In this document: positions 15,351 to 23,483 of the stretch, one piece after another
Numbering within the stretch: position 1 is the stretch's first letter
Layout: the number at the start of each line of letters is the position of its first letter
Assembly: GCF_004000785.1 (NCBI RefSeq)
Contig: NZ_BILX01000069.1
Location: 1 to 37,182, forward strand
Length of the DNA: 37,182 nt
From: Paenibacillus ehimensis NBRC 15659
Lineage (GTDB): Bacteria; Bacillota; Bacilli; Paenibacillales; NBRC-103111
Reading direction: 5' to 3'
Made by a program: the position numbers and the translations under genes
The notes under the pieces: generated by a model
The model's database searches: none
The model's input: the letters and a program-made list of their open reading frames with translations, nothing else
Told to the model about the DNA's origin: nothing

Positions 15351-17240
15351 ATGACTTACACTGCAGGTCAATATGATGTCATTGTGATCGGGGCCGGTCA
15401 TGCCGGCAGCGAAGCGGCTTTGGCGGCGGCCCGGATGGGCTGCGAGACGCTGCTGCTTACGATCAATCTGGATATGATCGCATTTATGCCGTGTAACCCT
15501 TCCGTCGGCGGACCGGCGAAAGGGCACGTTGTGCGCGAAATTGATGCGCTCGGCGGTGAAATGGGCCGCAACATCGATAAAACGTATATTCAAATGCGCA
15601 TGCTGAATACGGGGAAAGGGCCGGCCGTGCATGCATTGCGGGCGCAAGCCGATAAATTTTTGTACCAACACGCGATGAAGGAAACCATTGAGAAGCAGGA
15701 CCGTCTGACGCTTCGTCAAGGCATGGTGGAAGAGCTGATTGTCGAGGACGGCGTGTGCAAAGGTGTCGTTACGAAAAGCGGCGCCGTCTATATGGGGAAA
15801 ACCGTCGTACTGACGACCGGCACATATCTGCGCGGCAAGATCATTATGGGCGAGCTGATGTACGAGAGCGGACCGAACAACCAGCAGCCGGCCGTCAAGC
15901 TGTCGGAAAATCTGCGTAAGCACGGCCTGGAGCTGGTGCGCTTTAAGACGGGGACGCCGCCGCGGGTGCATGAGGATACGATCGATTTTAGCAAAACGAC
16001 GATTCAGCCCGGGGACGAGAAGCCGAAATTTTTCTCCTACGATACGACGGAGGAAGTACCGAATCAGCTGCCGTGCTGGCTGACATATACATCGGAGAAA
16101 ACGCACCAAATCATCAACGATAATTTGCACCGGGCTCCGATGTTCTCCGGGGCAATTGAAGGAACGGGACCGAGATATTGCCCGTCTATCGAAGATAAGA
16201 TTGTGCGCTTCAGCGACAAGCCGAAGCACCAAATTTTCTTGGAGCCGGAAGGGCGCAATACGAAGGAGTACTACGTACAAGGGCTCTCCACGAGCATGCC
16301 TGAAGATGTGCAGTTGCAAATTCTCCGCTCGATTCCGGGTCTGGAGAAGGTCGAGATGATGCGGACCGGGTATGCCATCGAGTATGATGCCGTGATTCCG
16401 ACGCAGCTGAAGCCGTCGCTTGAAACGAAGCTGATCGACGGGCTGTTTACCGCCGGTCAAATTAACGGTACCTCCGGTTACGAAGAGGCGGCAGGACAAG
16501 GGATTATGGCTGGAATCAATGCGGCCCGCAAAGTACAAGGGAAGGAACCGGTTGTACTGGATCGTTCCGAAGCGTATATCGGAGTCATGATCGACGACTT
16601 GGTGACAAAAGGCACAAACGAGCCTTACCGCCTGTTGACCTCGCGTGCCGAATACCGTTTGCTGCTCCGCCACGACAATGCGGATCTGCGGTTGACCCAA
16701 ATCGGTTACGATATCGGGCTGGTTCCGGAAGAACGGTATGCACGGTACCAGGAGAAAGTGCGTCTTGTCGAAGCAGAGCTTGAACGGCTTAAAACGACGA
16801 AGACGAAACCGACGCCGGAGGTACAAGCGATGCTTGCTTCGCTCGGCAGCGCCGAACTGAACAACTCCGTCGATCTGTTGTCCTTGCTCCGCCGGCCGGA
16901 AGTGACTTACGAGCACATTCATGGCATTTCTCCGGCTCCTTATGAGCTGACGGAGGACATGAAAGAGCAAGTCGAAATTCAAGTGAAATACAGCGGCTAT
17001 ATTGAGAAGCAGCTCGCACAAGTGGAACGGCTTCGGAAGATGGAGAAAAAGCGGATTCCGGACGATATCATTTACGATGAAATTCACGGAATCGCCACCG
17101 AAGCGAAGCAGAAGCTGGCGAAAATCCGCCCGATCTCGATCGGTCAAGCGTCCCGTATTGGCGGCGTTACGCCTGCGGACATCTCCATTCTGCTTGTTCA
17201 CTTGGAGCATTACAATAAAGTCGTTGCAGCCAGAGGATAA
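15351..17240 (+). CDS. mnmG: tRNA uridine-5-carboxymethylaminomethyl modification enzyme MnmG
   Basis: A 629-residue FAD protein, partner of MnmE in wobble-uridine modification. The FAD-binding dinucleotide motif is at residues 14-19 (IGAGHAGSE). The conserved MPCNPSVGGPAKGH contains the family cysteine, and a second family signature, GQINGTSGYEEAAGQG, lies further on. The C-terminal helical domain is complete. The ATG follows TAGGAGGT. It starts 30 bases after mnmE and ends 2 bases before rsmG, so the three are almost certainly co-transcribed. Confidence 0.98.
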   Translation: MTYTAGQYDVIVIGAGHAGSEAALAAARMGCETLLLTINLDMIAFMPCNPSVGGPAKGHVVREIDALGGEMGRNIDKTYIQMRMLNTGKGPAVHALRAQADKFLYQHAMKETIEKQDRLTLRQGMVEELIVEDGVCKGVVTKSGAVYMGKTVVLTTGTYLRGKIIMGELMYESGPNNQQPAVKLSENLRKHGLELVRFKTGTPPRVHEDTIDFSKTTIQPGDEKPKFFSYDTTEEVPNQLPCWLTYTSEKTHQIINDNLHRAPMFSGAIEGTGPRYCPSIEDKIVRFSDKPKHQIFLEPEGRNTKEYYVQGLSTSMPEDVQLQILRSIPGLEKVEMMRTGYAIEYDAVIPTQLKPSLETKLIDGLFTAGQINGTSGYEEAAGQGIMAGINAARKVQGKEPVVLDRSEAYIGVMIDDLVTKGTNEPYRLLTSRAEYRLLLRHDNADLRLTQIGYDIGLVPEERYARYQEKVRLVEAELERLKTTKTKPTPEVQAMLASLGSAELNNSVDLLSLLRRPEVTYEHIHGISPAPYELTEDMKEQVEIQVKYSGYIEKQLAQVERLRKMEKKRIPDDIIYDEIHGIATEAKQKLAKIRPISIGQASRIGGVTPADISILLVHLEHYNKVVAARG

Positions 17241-17242
17241 TT

Positions 17243-17965
17243 ATGGACGCCGTACAACAACAATTTACCGAACTGTTAAAAGAGAAGGGCATCGAACTGA
17301 CGGAAGCGCAGCTTCATCAGTTCGAGCTCTATTACCGGGAGCTCGTCGAATGGAACGAGCGAATGAATTTGACGGGGATAACAGAGAGAGAACAAGTGTA
17401 CGTAAAACATTTTTATGATTCTCTCTCTGTTTCTTTTTTTATTCCGATGGAACAAATTCGTTCCGTTGCGGATATCGGATCGGGAGCCGGATTTCCGAGT
17501 ATTCCTTTGAAGATTGTTTATCCCCATGTGCATATCACTATTGTCGATTCGCTTAACAAGCGCATACAGTTTTTAACGCATTTGGGAAATACGCTTGGAT
17601 TGAGGGACGTGCAATTCATTCATGGACGTGCGGAAGATGTTGCGCGTATGCCTGAACATCGGGACCGTTACGATCTTGTTACCGCGAGGGCTGTTGCCCG
17701 GTTAGCTGTACTTAACGAATTTTGTCTTCCCTTCGTGAAGCCAGGTGGAAGGTTTTCTGCCATGAAAGGGCAGGACGTTCAAACGGAATTGGAGGAAGCG
17801 ACACTCAGCCTTAAAGAGTTAAGAGGCAAATGGAGCCATACATATCGTTTTCAGCTTCCTTTGGAGGAATCGACCAGACACATTATCGACATAGAAAAAA
17901 CAGCTCCAACTCCCAAAAAGTATCCCCGAAAAGCGGGAACTCCTTTGAAAACGCCGCTAGTTTGA
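17243..17965 (+). CDS. rsmG: 16S rRNA (guanine-527-N7) methyltransferase RsmG
   Basis: A 240-residue SAM-dependent methyltransferase of the GidB family, acting on 16S rRNA. The SAM-binding motif I is VADIGSGAGFPSIPLKI, the RAVARLAVL segment is typical of RsmG, and the C-terminus ends with the characteristic YPRKAGTP. It starts 2 bases after mnmG, with the ribosome site AGAGGA inside the mnmG end. A parS site follows 4 bases past its stop codon. Confidence 0.96.
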   Translation: MDAVQQQFTELLKEKGIELTEAQLHQFELYYRELVEWNERMNLTGITEREQVYVKHFYDSLSVSFFIPMEQIRSVADIGSGAGFPSIPLKIVYPHVHITIVDSLNKRIQFLTHLGNTLGLRDVQFIHGRAEDVARMPEHRDRYDLVTARAVARLAVLNEFCLPFVKPGGRFSAMKGQDVQTELEEATLSLKELRGKWSHTYRFQLPLEESTRHIIDIEKTAPTPKKYPRKAGTPLKTPLV

Positions 17966-17968
17966 TGG

Positions 17969-17984
17969 TGTTCCACGTGGAACA
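17969..17984. promoter_or_regulatory. parS site (ParB/Spo0J binding)
   Basis: The 16-base perfect palindrome TGTTCCACGTGGAACA matches the Bacillus parS consensus TGTTNCACGTGAAACA at all but one position. It lies in the rsmG-noc gap, about 6 kb from oriC, where ParB-CTP clamps would load for origin segregation and SMC recruitment. Confidence 0.9.
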
Positions 17985-18124
17985 TTTTGGAGCAGGCGGC
18001 TGCTTTTTCGTGAATGTCTACAATAAACTTCTTGGGAGACCTTTGCAGGATTTTGGGCATATTTGGAGAATTGTTTATAGAGTGGAGATTCATTATCGGT
18101 GAAAAAGATCGGGTGGTTATCGTA

Positions 18125-18943
18125 ATGAAGGAACAAATCTCAAAATTGTTTGGTTTTGCTGAAAAAGCGTCGACTGACGAAGTGAAAAATGTTCCTGTCA
18201 ATGACATCGTTCCAAGTCCCTACCAACCTCGAACGATTTTTGACGATGAGCGGATTGATGAACTGTGTCAAACGATTAAGACACATGGTGTAATTCAGCC
18301 GATTGTTGTGCGTCTTCGGAATAACCGTTACGAGTTAATTGCCGGGGAACGCAGATGGCGCGCTGTCAAAAAGCTGGGGAATGCAACGATCCCGGCTATT
18401 ATTCGCGATTTTAATGATTCGCAAGCGGCATCTATCGCTCTTATCGAGAACCTGCAGCGGGAAGGTTTGACTGCGATCGAAGAAGCGATTGCTTACCAGC
18501 AGCTGATCGATCTGCACAGCTTGACGCAGGAAAGCTTGGCTCAACGCCTTGGGAAAAGTCAATCGACGATTGCGAACAAGATCCGGCTTCTTCAGCTGAG
18601 TGAGCCGGTGAAAAATGCATTAATGGAACGGAAAATTACGGAACGGCATGCCAGGGCATTGTTGGCTTTGGATCAAGAGGAGCAGCAGTTGCGTGTTCTG
18701 GAGGATATTGTAAGTAAAGAGTTGAACGTAAAACAAACCGAAGCGAGAATAGCCTTTTTAAAGGAAGCGGCGAAGGTTAAGAGTAAAACCAAACGAGTTT
18801 CATTCTCCAAGGATGTACGGTTAGCTCTGAATACGATTCGTCAGTCGGTCGATATGGTAACTTCATCCGGTCTTCCGATCAACACGACGGAACAAGATCA
18901 TGAAGATCACTATGAGATTGTAATTCGGATTCCAAAGCGGTAA
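18125..18943 (+). CDS. noc: Nucleoid occlusion protein Noc
   Basis: A 272-residue ParB-family protein. It carries the N-terminal amphipathic peptide MKEQISKLFGFAEK that resembles the membrane-targeting helix of Bacillus Noc and that ParB lacks, so I call it Noc. The CTP-binding ParB core follows: SPYQPR, HGVIQPIVVR, GERRWRA and ENLQREGL, then a helix-turn-helix in LAQRLGKSQSTIANKIRLL. Noc binds its own DNA sites across the chromosome and blocks division over the nucleoid. The frame is open upstream to 18014, but the ATG at 18125 follows GGGTGG and starts with the membrane peptide. It lies between parS and a terminator, separate from soj-parB. Confidence 0.92.
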   Translation: MKEQISKLFGFAEKASTDEVKNVPVNDIVPSPYQPRTIFDDERIDELCQTIKTHGVIQPIVVRLRNNRYELIAGERRWRAVKKLGNATIPAIIRDFNDSQAASIALIENLQREGLTAIEEAIAYQQLIDLHSLTQESLAQRLGKSQSTIANKIRLLQLSEPVKNALMERKITERHARALLALDQEEQQLRVLEDIVSKELNVKQTEARIAFLKEAAKVKSKTKRVSFSKDVRLALNTIRQSVDMVTSSGLPINTTEQDHEDHYEIVIRIPKR

Positions 18944-18965
18944 AATAGAGAGTAGAGATTTATCG

Positions 18966-18988
18966 AGCCTCAAATGAGGCTTTTGTTT
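18966..18988 (+). terminator. Intrinsic terminator after noc
   Basis: AGCCTCA (18966-18972) and TGAGGCT (18975-18981) form a perfect stem followed by TTTGTTT, 22 bases past the noc stop codon. Confidence 0.75.
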
Positions 18989-19377
18989 AGCTATCAGAAT
19001 ACATATTCTAGCTATTGCATCTGTGAATTTCTGATACTAGACAATCCCCTTTTATGGTCCGTAGTTGATTTTGATGGGTGTATGGGTACAGGCATCTTTG
19101 ACATGACTTCAATTTGAGTTTTTCTGTCGGGATGGGAATGTTTGGGTTTGATACGGCATTCTCTCTTCACTAGAAAAGCTTTGACTGAGGCACGAACGTA
19201 TTTTCCTCGAAAAGGCTTCTGTTTTTGAAGCTTTTCTTACCAACCGATCATTGGGGAGGGAATGAAGCTCTCCAATGATTCTTTTTTTTCGCTACTGTCG
19301 CTATTGCTATGTCTTTTATTCGACTCCTCGAAAGTATCGTATCTACTCTAGTTTTTATTATTTGAGGTGAAAAGATT
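18989..19377 (+). other. Non-coding gap between noc and soj; candidate small RNA or leader
   Basis: About 390 bases with no convincing open reading frame. It holds a TATCAGAA/TTCTGATA inverted repeat (18992-19036), a possible promoter TTGATA-17-TAGAAA (19148-19176), a hairpin at 19209-19236, and a strong terminator at 19247-19288. The segment GAAAAGCTT (19173-19181) is perfectly complementary to AAGCTTTTC (19228-19236), which also forms the 3' arm of the local hairpin, so two exclusive folds are possible. What it does is unknown. Confidence 0.4.
19247..19288 (+). terminator. Strong intrinsic terminator upstream of soj with no gene before it
   Basis: The arms 19247-19258 and 19268-19279 pair over 12 positions (one G-T wobble) and are followed by TC and eight Ts. 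It is the second terminator after noc, about 90 bases upstream of soj. Confidence 0.8.
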
Positions 19378-20136
19378 TTGGCTAAAATCATCGCCATAAC
19401 CAACCAGAAGGGTGGGGTTGGCAAAACAACGACATCCGTCAACTTAGGCGCATCATTGGCATCTTTGGGAAAAAAAGTGCTTCTTGTCGATATCGATCCG
19501 CAAGGAAATACGACAAGCGGGCTCGGTATTAATAAAGCAGATGTCGTTCATTGTATTTACGACGTTCTTATTAACGATGTCCATCCGAATGAAGCTATGG
19601 TCGACACGGCCTTGGAAAATTTGAAAATCATACCGGCTACGATTCAATTGGCAGGTGCGGAAATTGAGCTTGTGCCGACCATTTCCAGGGAAGTGCGTTT
19701 GAAAAAATCACTACAGCTTGTCAAACATATGTTCGATTATATTTTAATCGATTGCCCGCCATCCCTGGGAATATTGACCGTCAATTCGTTAACGGCTGCC
19801 GATTCTGTAATTATTCCCATTCAATGCGAATATTATGCTTTGGAAGGACTCAGCCAATTGCTTAACACGGTTCGGTTGGTCCAAAAGCATCTTAATACGA
19901 CGCTGCAAATTGAAGGCGTGCTGTTGACCATGTTCGATGCGAGAACGAACCTGGGCATGCAGGTGATTGAGGAAGTGAAAAAGTACTTCCAACAGAAGGT
20001 ATATCAGACAATTATACCAAGAAACATTAGATTAAGCGAGGCGCCCAGCCACGGTCAACCGATCATTACGTATGATCCAAGATCGAAAGGGGCAGAGGTA
20101 TATTTGGAGTTGGCAAAGGAAGTGATCGCACTTTGA
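19378..20136 (+). CDS. soj: Chromosome partitioning ATPase Soj (ParA)
   Basis: A 252-residue ParA-family ATPase. The deviant Walker A motif KGGVGKTTTS begins at residue 11, with the DIDPQGN motif after it, and DYILIDCPPSLG is the switch/Walker B region. It works with ParB in origin segregation, and Soj regulates DnaA activity in Bacillus. The start is TTG after TGAGGTGAAA, and length is normal. Its stop overlaps the parB start (TTGA), so translation is coupled. Confidence 0.97.
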   Translation: MAKIIAITNQKGGVGKTTTSVNLGASLASLGKKVLLVDIDPQGNTTSGLGINKADVVHCIYDVLINDVHPNEAMVDTALENLKIIPATIQLAGAEIELVPTISREVRLKKSLQLVKHMFDYILIDCPPSLGILTVNSLTAADSVIIPIQCEYYALEGLSQLLNTVRLVQKHLNTTLQIEGVLLTMFDARTNLGMQVIEEVKKYFQQKVYQTIIPRNIRLSEAPSHGQPIITYDPRSKGAEVYLELAKEVIAL

Positions 20137-20993
20137 GCAAAAAAATCGGATTAGGTAAAGGACTGGATGCACTGTTGCCTGCATTGAGCATTAACGAAGA
20201 CGACAAAGTAGTAGAAATTCCATTGGCGCAGCTTCGGCCAAACCCATATCAGCCTAGACGCAATTTCAACGACGAGACGATTCAGGAACTGGCCGATTCG
20301 ATTAAAGAGCATGGTGTTATTCAACCGATCATCGTGCGCAGTGTGCTTAAAGGATTTGAAATTATTGCCGGTGAACGGAGGTTCCGCGCTTCGCAAGTTT
20401 GCGGAAAAGCGACGATACCTGCAGTCGTAAAAAAGTTCAGTGATCAACAGGTTATGGAAATTGCGTTAATCGAAAATGTCCAGCGCGAAGATTTGAATGC
20501 CTTGGAAATTGCGATAGCTTATCAAGCACTGATCGACCAATTCAAGCTGACACAGGAAGAGCTGTCCTTAAAGGTAGGGAAGAGCCGTTCGCACATTGCA
20601 AACTTTCTTCGCCTCCTGCAGCTTCCGGAAGAAGTTAAACAATATGTTTCACGTGGAACATTGTCGATGGGACATGCTAAAGCAATCGTAGGCTTGAAGG
20701 ATAAAAAGGTGATTAAAGCTTTAGCCGATACCGCGATTAAAGAGCAGTGGAGTGTTCGCGAGCTTGAAGAGGAAGTAAAGAAGCTGGAAGAAAAAGCGGA
20801 TTCGAAAAAGATGAAGCTTAAACCGAAGCGTAAAGACCCGTACATTAATCAATTGGAAGAAAGCTTGAGAGAAATGTACCGGACGACGGTGAAAATCAAA
20901 CACAGCAATAACAAAGGAAAAATCGAGTTATTGTATTATTCAAAAGATGATTTGGATCGTCTGTTGGAGCTGCTCCAAGGGAAAACTTCCTAA
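20133..20993 (+). CDS. parB: Chromosome partitioning protein ParB (Spo0J)
   Basis: A 286-residue CTP-dependent DNA clamp that loads at parS and spreads. The N-terminus KKIGLGKGLDALLP is the Soj-activating peptide typical of Spo0J. The CTP-binding core includes NPYQPRR, HGVIQPIIVR, GERRFRA and ENVQRED, followed by the helix-turn-helix LSLKVGKSRSHIANFLRLL and a C-terminal dimerisation domain. The start is TTG, overlapping the soj stop. The gene contains a parS site in its own coding sequence, as spo0J does in Bacillus subtilis. Confidence 0.97.
   Translation: MSKKIGLGKGLDALLPALSINEDDKVVEIPLAQLRPNPYQPRRNFNDETIQELADSIKEHGVIQPIIVRSVLKGFEIIAGERRFRASQVCGKATIPAVVKKFSDQQVMEIALIENVQREDLNALEIAIAYQALIDQFKLTQEELSLKVGKSRSHIANFLRLLQLPEEVKQYVSRGTLSMGHAKAIVGLKDKKVIKALADTAIKEQWSVRELEEEVKKLEEKADSKKMKLKPKRKDPYINQLEESLREMYRTTVKIKHSNNKGKIELLYYSKDDLDRLLELLQGKTS
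20645..20660. promoter_or_regulatory. parS site inside parB
   Basis: TGTTTCACGTGGAACA matches the parS consensus at 15 of 16 positions. It encodes part of ParB (around VSRGT). Its position inside the parB gene is conserved with Bacillus. Confidence 0.9.
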
Positions 20994-21002
20994 TGATGAT
21001 GG

Positions 21003-21056
21003 TATAGCATACCCGGGTCATGCCTGATAAGTACAGGTTAAACTAGGTATGCTATA
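21003..21056. repeat. Long perfect inverted repeat between parB and the desulfurase-like gene
   Basis: TATAGCATACC (21003-21013) and GGTATGCTATA (21046-21056) form an 11-bp perfect stem around a 32-base loop, which itself holds CCTG/CAGG (21023-21037). It is followed by TTTATG only, a weak U-run. It could be the parB terminator or a structured leader of the next gene. Confidence 0.6.
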
Positions 21057-21096
21057 TTTATGTAACGGATCTGAATTGACAGTAGAGGTGAAAAAA

Positions 21097-22251
21097 ATGT
21101 CAGTCATCTACTTGGATCATGCGGCATCCTCCTGGCCGAAGCCGCCCGAAGTGTTGAAAGCAATGCATGATTGCATGGAGCAGTATGCTGCCAATCCGGG
21201 GAGAGGCAGTCATGAACTGGCCGTCAAAGCGAGTCGTGTATTGTTTGAAGGACGGAAGCAACTGGCGAAGCTTTTCAATATCAAAAACCCTAACGATATC
21301 GCGTATGCTCCGAATACGACATTTGCCTTAAATCTGGCCATTAAAGGGTTCGTCAAAGAAGGGGATCACATTCTTTGTACGGCCGTTGAGCACAATTCCG
21401 TAAGAAGACCCTTGGAATATTTGAAGAGAACGAAAAATGTCCAAGTTACGTATGTGAAAACCGATGAGCAGGGCCGGTTAAGTCTGGACGATGTGCGTCG
21501 CGAAATCATATCGAAAACAAGCTTGATCGTTAGTACGCACAGCTCCAATCTGCTGGGCAGTATTATGCCGGTTGAGGAATTGGGACAGCTGTGCAGAGAC
21601 CATCAGATTAAGCTGCTGGTCGATGCGGCACAAACGGCCGGGACGATGGAGGTCGATGTGCAGAAGCTGGGTATTCACATGCTTGCTTTTCCAGGACACA
21701 AGGGCTTACTCGGGCCGCAAGGGACGGGCGGGTTGTATATCGATCCTGAGATCGATCTGGAGCCGCTGCTGCACGGAGGTACCGGAAGTCAATCCGAAGC
21801 TGCGGAACAGCCTGACGTTCGTCCGGACCGGTATGAAGCCGGAACGCAAAATACGGTAGGCGTTGCCGGACTTGTGGAAGGCGTGAGATACATACACAAG
21901 CAAACGGTAGAGCAAATTCATGAGAGAGAATGGAAGCTTACCCAGAGGATCATGAATGGGTTGATGGAAATTGATGGGGTGACCATTTTAGGACCGCAAA
22001 TCGGGCAAAATAAAACAGGAATTGTTGCCTTTACCATCGCCGGCGCCGATTCGTCCGAAGTCGCTTTCATCCTGGATCAATCGTTTCATATTGCCGTTCG
22101 GGCCGGCTTCCATTGTACGCCGCTTGCTCACGAGATGGTCGGCACATTGGAACGCGGAGCCGTAAGAGCGAGTGTCGGCTGCTTTACTACGGAAGAGGAG
22201 ACGGATCAACTGCTCTATGCGGTTCGAGAAATAGCCAAGCATTTTAAATAG
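21097..22251 (+). CDS. Cysteine desulfurase-like class V aminotransferase (EF2568-type)
   Basis: A 384-residue PLP enzyme of aminotransferase class V. The N-terminus YLDHAASSWPKPPEV and GRGSHELA are typical of the EF2568-type subfamily. The PLP-binding lysine is K202 in FPGHKGLLGPQG, and the likely persulfide-forming cysteine is C340 in RAGFHCTPLAH. The expected reaction is removal of sulfur (or selenium) from cysteine (or selenocysteine), giving alanine. The ATG at 21097 follows GAGGTG; the 16-codon upstream extension enters the inverted repeat and is unlikely. DUF3343, a predicted Se/S carrier, lies 1.2 kb downstream. The true acceptor is unknown. Confidence 0.85.
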   Translation: MSVIYLDHAASSWPKPPEVLKAMHDCMEQYAANPGRGSHELAVKASRVLFEGRKQLAKLFNIKNPNDIAYAPNTTFALNLAIKGFVKEGDHILCTAVEHNSVRRPLEYLKRTKNVQVTYVKTDEQGRLSLDDVRREIISKTSLIVSTHSSNLLGSIMPVEELGQLCRDHQIKLLVDAAQTAGTMEVDVQKLGIHMLAFPGHKGLLGPQGTGGLYIDPEIDLEPLLHGGTGSQSEAAEQPDVRPDRYEAGTQNTVGVAGLVEGVRYIHKQTVEQIHEREWKLTQRIMNGLMEIDGVTILGPQIGQNKTGIVAFTIAGADSSEVAFILDQSFHIAVRAGFHCTPLAHEMVGTLERGAVRASVGCFTTEEETDQLLYAVREIAKHFK

Positions 22252-22271
22252 GAGAGCAGGAGGCTTTTAGC

Positions 22272-22766
22272 GTGGGGGATGTTGTACTGGAAATGCCCGT
22301 GGAGGTGCTGTTGCTCGTTACAGCGGCTATCTCTTTATTGTTTTTAATTCTTGTTATCGTATTATGGGTGAAATTAAATAAGCTCCGCCGAAATTATAAA
22401 AGCATGCTGAACGGGACCGGGAGCTTGAATGTTGAACAGATCCTAATCGAACTGCAGGAGAAGGGGAACCTTTTACTGGAAAACGACAATCGAAACGAAC
22501 AGGAAATTCAAGCGATACGCAAGGACATGTCTACGATGAAATCGCATATCGGCATACACCGGTACAATGCTTTTTCGGAAACGGGAAGCGATCTGAGCTT
22601 TTCCGTAGCAATCTTGGACGAACAGCTGACAGGCGTGGTTCTTTCGGGCATTCATGGTCGCGATGAAACGTATGTGTATGCGAAACCAGTTGAGCATGGG
22701 CAGTCCAAGTATGCTTTATCCCCTGAAGAGAAGGAAGCGATTAGTCGATCCGTACCAAAGAGGTAG
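22272..22766 (+). CDS. DUF4446 family membrane-anchored protein
   Basis: A 164-residue protein of unknown function. One membrane segment at about residues 11-33 (LLLVTAAISLLFLILVIV) is followed by a short basic stretch, a coiled-coil-like region (about 50-90, rich in Glu, Asn and Gln), and a C-terminal globular domain with GIHRYNAFSETGSDLSFSVAILD, a block I associate with DUF4446. It begins with GTG after a GGAGG site, 20 bases past the desulfurase-like gene, so they probably share an operon. Its last 26 bases overlap the 3' end of yyaC on the opposite strand. Confidence 0.8.
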   Translation: MGDVVLEMPVEVLLLVTAAISLLFLILVIVLWVKLNKLRRNYKSMLNGTGSLNVEQILIELQEKGNLLLENDNRNEQEIQAIRKDMSTMKSHIGIHRYNAFSETGSDLSFSVAILDEQLTGVVLSGIHGRDETYVYAKPVEHGQSKYALSPEEKEAISRSVPKR

Positions 22767-23355
22767 AAGACCATTGGTGCTTGCCGCTGAAGGCGGTTTG
22801 AAACGACTTGGCAATGACTTCGGCCATGCTCATAACCAAGCTCAACCGGGTGTTTTGCAGGACAAAATACTCCATAAACCCGCCTACGTTTACAATACCG
22901 GTAACGTGCATATGACCGACGGGAGGCAGCTCTTTGTTAACGCCCGCACCCGGTTTGACCGGACCATCGCCTACTTGAATGTAGCCAACGCTGGTCAACT
23001 GGCCTAAACAAGCATCGATCGCGATGACGAAAGGATCGTTGAAATGCTGTTGAATTGTTAATAAGGTTTCGTTTAAATTCATGGCGTGAACCGGATGCTC
23101 CAATGTACCATATAAATGGAGGCCCTTAATGCCTTGCTTCTGAAGCTGACTCCCGACCAGCGGCCCGAGTGCGTCGCCTGTCGATCGGTCCGTGCCTACG
23201 CAAATGATAACGATGGGTTGATGGACAGGAATCGTTCGCAAAACAGCGCTTAGCTTATCCGAAAGCAGGTCGATGCTGTTCGCTTCGGAGTGCATAATTT
23301 TCAAGGTTTCGCTGGCTTTAGGTTTGTGAACATCTCTCTGAAAGGGCAGTTTCAT
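22741..23355 (-). CDS. yyaC: Sporulation protein YyaC (germination-protease-like fold)
   Basis: A 204-residue protein of the YyaC family, related in fold to the spore protease GPR. Recognisable segments are IICVGTDRSTGDALGPLVG, HPVHAMNL, AIDACLGQ, KPGAGVNKELPPVG and HVTGIVNVGGFMEYF. The aspartates in TDRSTGD and IDACLG would be the GPR-like catalytic pair. It is expressed in sporulation in Bacillus. The only minus-strand gene in this part of the right arm, it converges on and overlaps the DUF4446 gene by 26 bases. The ATG follows GCAGGAGGCG. A sigma-F/G-like promoter is possible upstream. Confidence 0.88.
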   Translation of the reverse strand: MKLPFQRDVHKPKASETLKIMHSEANSIDLLSDKLSAVLRTIPVHQPIVIICVGTDRSTGDALGPLVGSQLQKQGIKGLHLYGTLEHPVHAMNLNETLLTIQQHFNDPFVIAIDACLGQLTSVGYIQVGDGPVKPGAGVNKELPPVGHMHVTGIVNVGGFMEYFVLQNTRLSLVMSMAEVIAKSFQTAFSGKHQWSSTSLVRID

Positions 23356-23418
23356 AGGAACGCCTCCTGCGGAAAAGGGTAGAGTGACAATCGGAAACGC
23401 CAGAAAATGGGTTGTTAC

Positions 23419-23448
23419 TAGTATACGGTTGCTAGGAACGAAATATAC
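23419..23448 (-). promoter_or_regulatory. Possible forespore (sigma-F/G-type) promoter of yyaC
   Basis: On the minus strand GTATA (23444-23448) and GTATACTA (23419-23426) are 17 bases apart, about 65 bases upstream of yyaC. This resembles forespore sigma-factor promoters (GNATA -35, CATACTA-like -10). The match is only partial. Confidence 0.3.
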
Positions 23449-23483
23449 GCGGGAAAGAAAAAAATAGAAAGGGGGTGGGAAGG

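Noticed and set aside
15309..17210. A 633-codon open frame antisense to mnmG, and a similar long one antisense to purA (35855-37180).
   Set aside because: Both mirror highly conserved genes, have no recognisable domains and have His/Arg-rich composition typical of antisense frames.
19262..19351. A 29-codon open frame (MKLSNDSFF..., strongly hydrophobic) that looks like a small membrane peptide before soj.
   Set aside because: Its GGGGAGGG ribosome site is only one base from the ATG, and the frame runs through the 3' arm and T-run of a strong terminator, which explains the Leu/Phe-rich composition.
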